Origin: Leptobrachium leishanense
Lineage: Eukaryota > Chordata > Amphibia > Anura > Megophryidae
Direction: 5' to 3'
Length of the DNA stretch: 64,000 nucleotides
Assembly (NCBI GenBank): GCA_009667805.1
Contig: CM019066.1
Location: forward strand, 325,620,690 to 325,684,689
In this document: positions 61,868 through 64,000 of the stretch, one piece after another
Numbering within the stretch: the first letter of the stretch is position 1
Layout: every line of letters begins with the position of its first letter
Made by a program: the position numbers and the translations under genes
Notes under the pieces: generated by a model
Told to the model about the DNA's origin: nothing
Database searches by the model: none
Seen by the model: only the letters and a program-made list of their open reading frames with translations

Positions 61868-62216
61868 TTAATATAAACCAGCTACCTGGTGCAGCTCTCA
61901 CAACCATTGTAACAAAAAGTTTCTGAGTCTTTATTGCTGCATTACAACAGCCAGGGAGAGAGCAGACTACAGGGAGAGCTCTGGGGTGACTCACTGTTAT
62001 ACAGGGATACGATTCAGGGGGCTATAGTGAGAGAAAATCTCTGTACAGTACAGATACAAGGTGTTACTATAATTTCCATACACAGATATTATGTCACATA
62101 CAGATATTATTGTATATTCTATTAGCATTTTGTGGAAGCTGCCATTGATAATAATCTCAGTATGATCACTACAAATTACATCTGACCATTTTTATTATCT
62201 ATCTTTAGCACATGTA

Positions 62217-62346
62217 GGACCATATTACATAGCTGGTGCTAACTTAACCAGAGCTGTTGTAAACTTACCAGAGCCATTATAGCCTATGGAGGTTTTCAGT
62301 TTATAACAGCTCTGGTTAAGTTAGCACCAACAATGTAATACTGCCC
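62217..62346. mobile_element. 130-bp family D MITE, TSD gta
   Basis: TSD gta at 62214-62216 and 62347-62349. The whole element is nearly one hairpin: GGTGCTAACTTAACCAGAGC pairs with GCTCTGGTTAAGTTAGCACC. Ends GGACCATATTAC and GTAATACTGCCC. Confidence 0.75.
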
Positions 62347-62640
62347 GTAATGTATTTGACACAAATGCCAATTCTGCCTGTATACTGACAATAAAGACCC
62401 CGTGTGAAATTGTGTAATTTAATGGGGCACCATCTAGAGTTCAGAATCCTTAATTCCAACAATATTTCTGTAAAGGATAATAGAATTCGTAAAAAATTTA
62501 AAACAAGCTAATTTCTCTTATTTAACTATTTTATCACTCAGAACAACAATTTCTATAACATTTCTATTTCACAACATACTTCCAATAAATATCATAATAA
62601 TTAAAATTAAACAAAAACCACTTGGTAGTGAAGGGTTTAA

Positions 62641-64000
62641 GATCACCTAAGTATCGTTGAACTGTTGACATTTTTTGTGCTCAATTTATCTTTTGGTGTC
62701 TATATTTTGGATGAGAGTATAAATATAATAGAAAACAGAGGCTTTTTTCACTGAAAAATATTGAGCTACTTAACTATTGGCAACAATATTGTGGACGCAT
62801 CTGTCCTTTTTGTGAAACCCTTTTATTTTATTTATTTATCTAAGAAAAACACCATTTTTGGGGGAAAACGAAAAAGTAACCAACCTCTGTTTTAAATATA
62901 AGTGGCATTGCATCTCAATCAGCTACCTTTGTTTTTTCTTTTCTATTCCTTTTTTTTTTCTTCTTCAAAATTAACATCTTAAAACTAGTCTTTTCATTGT
63001 TTGCTTTTCACTCACCACATTGTCCCAAGAGGCATTTTCCTTTTCATTAAAAACTGCCATAACCTTTTAAACCCAAAAATGATGGATTGCTCTTTCATTC
63101 TTCCAGAATACTGCAATGCTAAAAAATCTCAGCACTTTCAGTTCCCTCAGTCATTTCAATGGCTTCCTGTTACACGTGAAGTCGCTGTATTTGTTTGACC
63201 GCCCGATTTAAACAGATCCAGTATTTCTTTTTATTTTATCTTTCGCTATATTATATAAAATAAATATTTTTTTTATTGTTAAAAATTGAGAAAATATACC
63301 AAGAATTTGTAAATATTCGGATCACCTACGTAATGTCACGGATCACTTATTAAGAAAAGTGAACAAGCTACTCAGCGTTTCTTTAACACAGCAAACAGCA
63401 TGTCAGTGATGGAAAGGGGAAATTTTATAATTGGATTTCAAAGTAATTTAGTGCAGGAGATAAGGCCTAATGGGCAAATATTACAGGTTGATACTGGAAC
63501 ACAAAGCTCTGCTCTATAAAATGGGAAGAGAAAACAAATAACGCCAGTGTAAAATCAGACTGCCATCCTCAGGAGATCAAGAATGAGTGAAGAGAACTTA
63601 ACTGTTGCCCTGCAGTAACAATAAAAGGGATGGCACACTTTAAAGCAGACACAAGAAATAATTGTTCGGTCTCAGGGACGTTCTACGATTCTGTGCCTGC
63701 CTGTCGTCCTTAAAATTTCGAACTGAAACGGAGACGACATGCTCCTCTTGTGTACCTTTTTCATTATATTCCTTCAGAGTCATAACTGTAAAATACTTTA
63801 ATGACTTAACCATCACAGTTTTTTCCTTGGAAAAAAAATGAGGTTGTGTTTTTTTTTTATCAAAATACAAGATTTAAAAATGGACAATATTATGCAAATA
63901 AATAAATAACAATAAATACTTTCACATAAAATATTTATCGATTGTATGTTTAATAAAATACGCACTTTTTTATTTTCCAAACAGCTTTTTTTTTTCCTTT
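62641..64000. other. AT-rich end of window, nothing recognised
   Basis: AT-rich sequence without convincing ORFs, repeat ends or tandem arrays. Confidence 0.4.

Larger units (their letters stand above)
61619..62640. mobile_element. Family E repeat with two MITE insertions
   Basis: Left end TTTCACTACCAAAGT and right end ACTTGGTAGTGAAGGG are inverted repeats, beside TTAA-like words (TTTAA). Internal blocks are shared with 2761-5836 and 51776-52370. Two small elements (61795-61867 and 62217-62346) are nested in it. Confidence 0.55.

Overview
The window looks like gene-poor, transposon-packed intergenic or intronic DNA of a vertebrate, most likely an anuran amphibian. No host exon was recognised. 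The case for an amphibian rests on the mixture: a Tx1/L1-type LINE, CR1 and L2/Rex1-like LINE tails, a Penelope-like fragment, sushi-type Ty3/gypsy LTRs, several Tc1/mariner elements, and many hAT, PIF/Harbinger-like and TTAA-targeting (piggyBac-like) non-autonomous DNA elements. Calls come from open frames, motifs, terminal repeats and target-site duplications (TSDs) read by eye. No database was searched, so family names without a protein signature are tentative.

Layout. 1-6.7 kb holds a CpG-rich stretch without genes and several nested MITEs. 6.7-17.9 kb is one nested stack. A TTAA-flanked repeat (6700-17915) was entered by an ORF1-only L1 (6783-17588). That L1's ORF1 was then split by a young LTR element (8232-17089) with a perfect 5-bp TSD. 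The LTR element has the order LTR-internal-LTR-internal-LTR, and each internal region carries one long ORF: a CCHC zinc knuckle, about 56 octapeptide repeats, about 15 undecapeptide repeats, a basic patch and a unique C-terminus. There is no protease, reverse transcriptase or integrase. The second copy is open for 1039 codons; the first is broken by one missing base.

17.9-28.5 kb holds further nested MITEs, including piggyBac-like elements built as chains of hairpins at TTAA, a decayed Tc1 element (22114-23735) and a Tc1 fossil. 28.7-43.3 kb holds three DNA elements that each contain a large minisatellite; one array is split by a solo gypsy LTR. It also holds a Tc1 element (36256-37872) with an apparently complete 340-residue DD34E transposase. 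43.5-54 kb is a series of hAT, Harbinger-like and L2-like insertions. 54-62.6 kb has a rearranged mariner, a Penelope-like insertion inside a Harbinger-like MITE, a CR1 3' end and a foldback repeat with a hAT MITE inside. The last 1.4 kb is AT-rich with nothing recognised.

Functional content. The only apparently complete protein-coding genes belong to transposons: the Tc1 transposase and the second LTR-element ORF. Everything else depends, or once depended, on enzymes supplied from elsewhere in the genome. Related copies inside this same window act as empty-site controls for several insertions, which makes the nesting order unusually clear.
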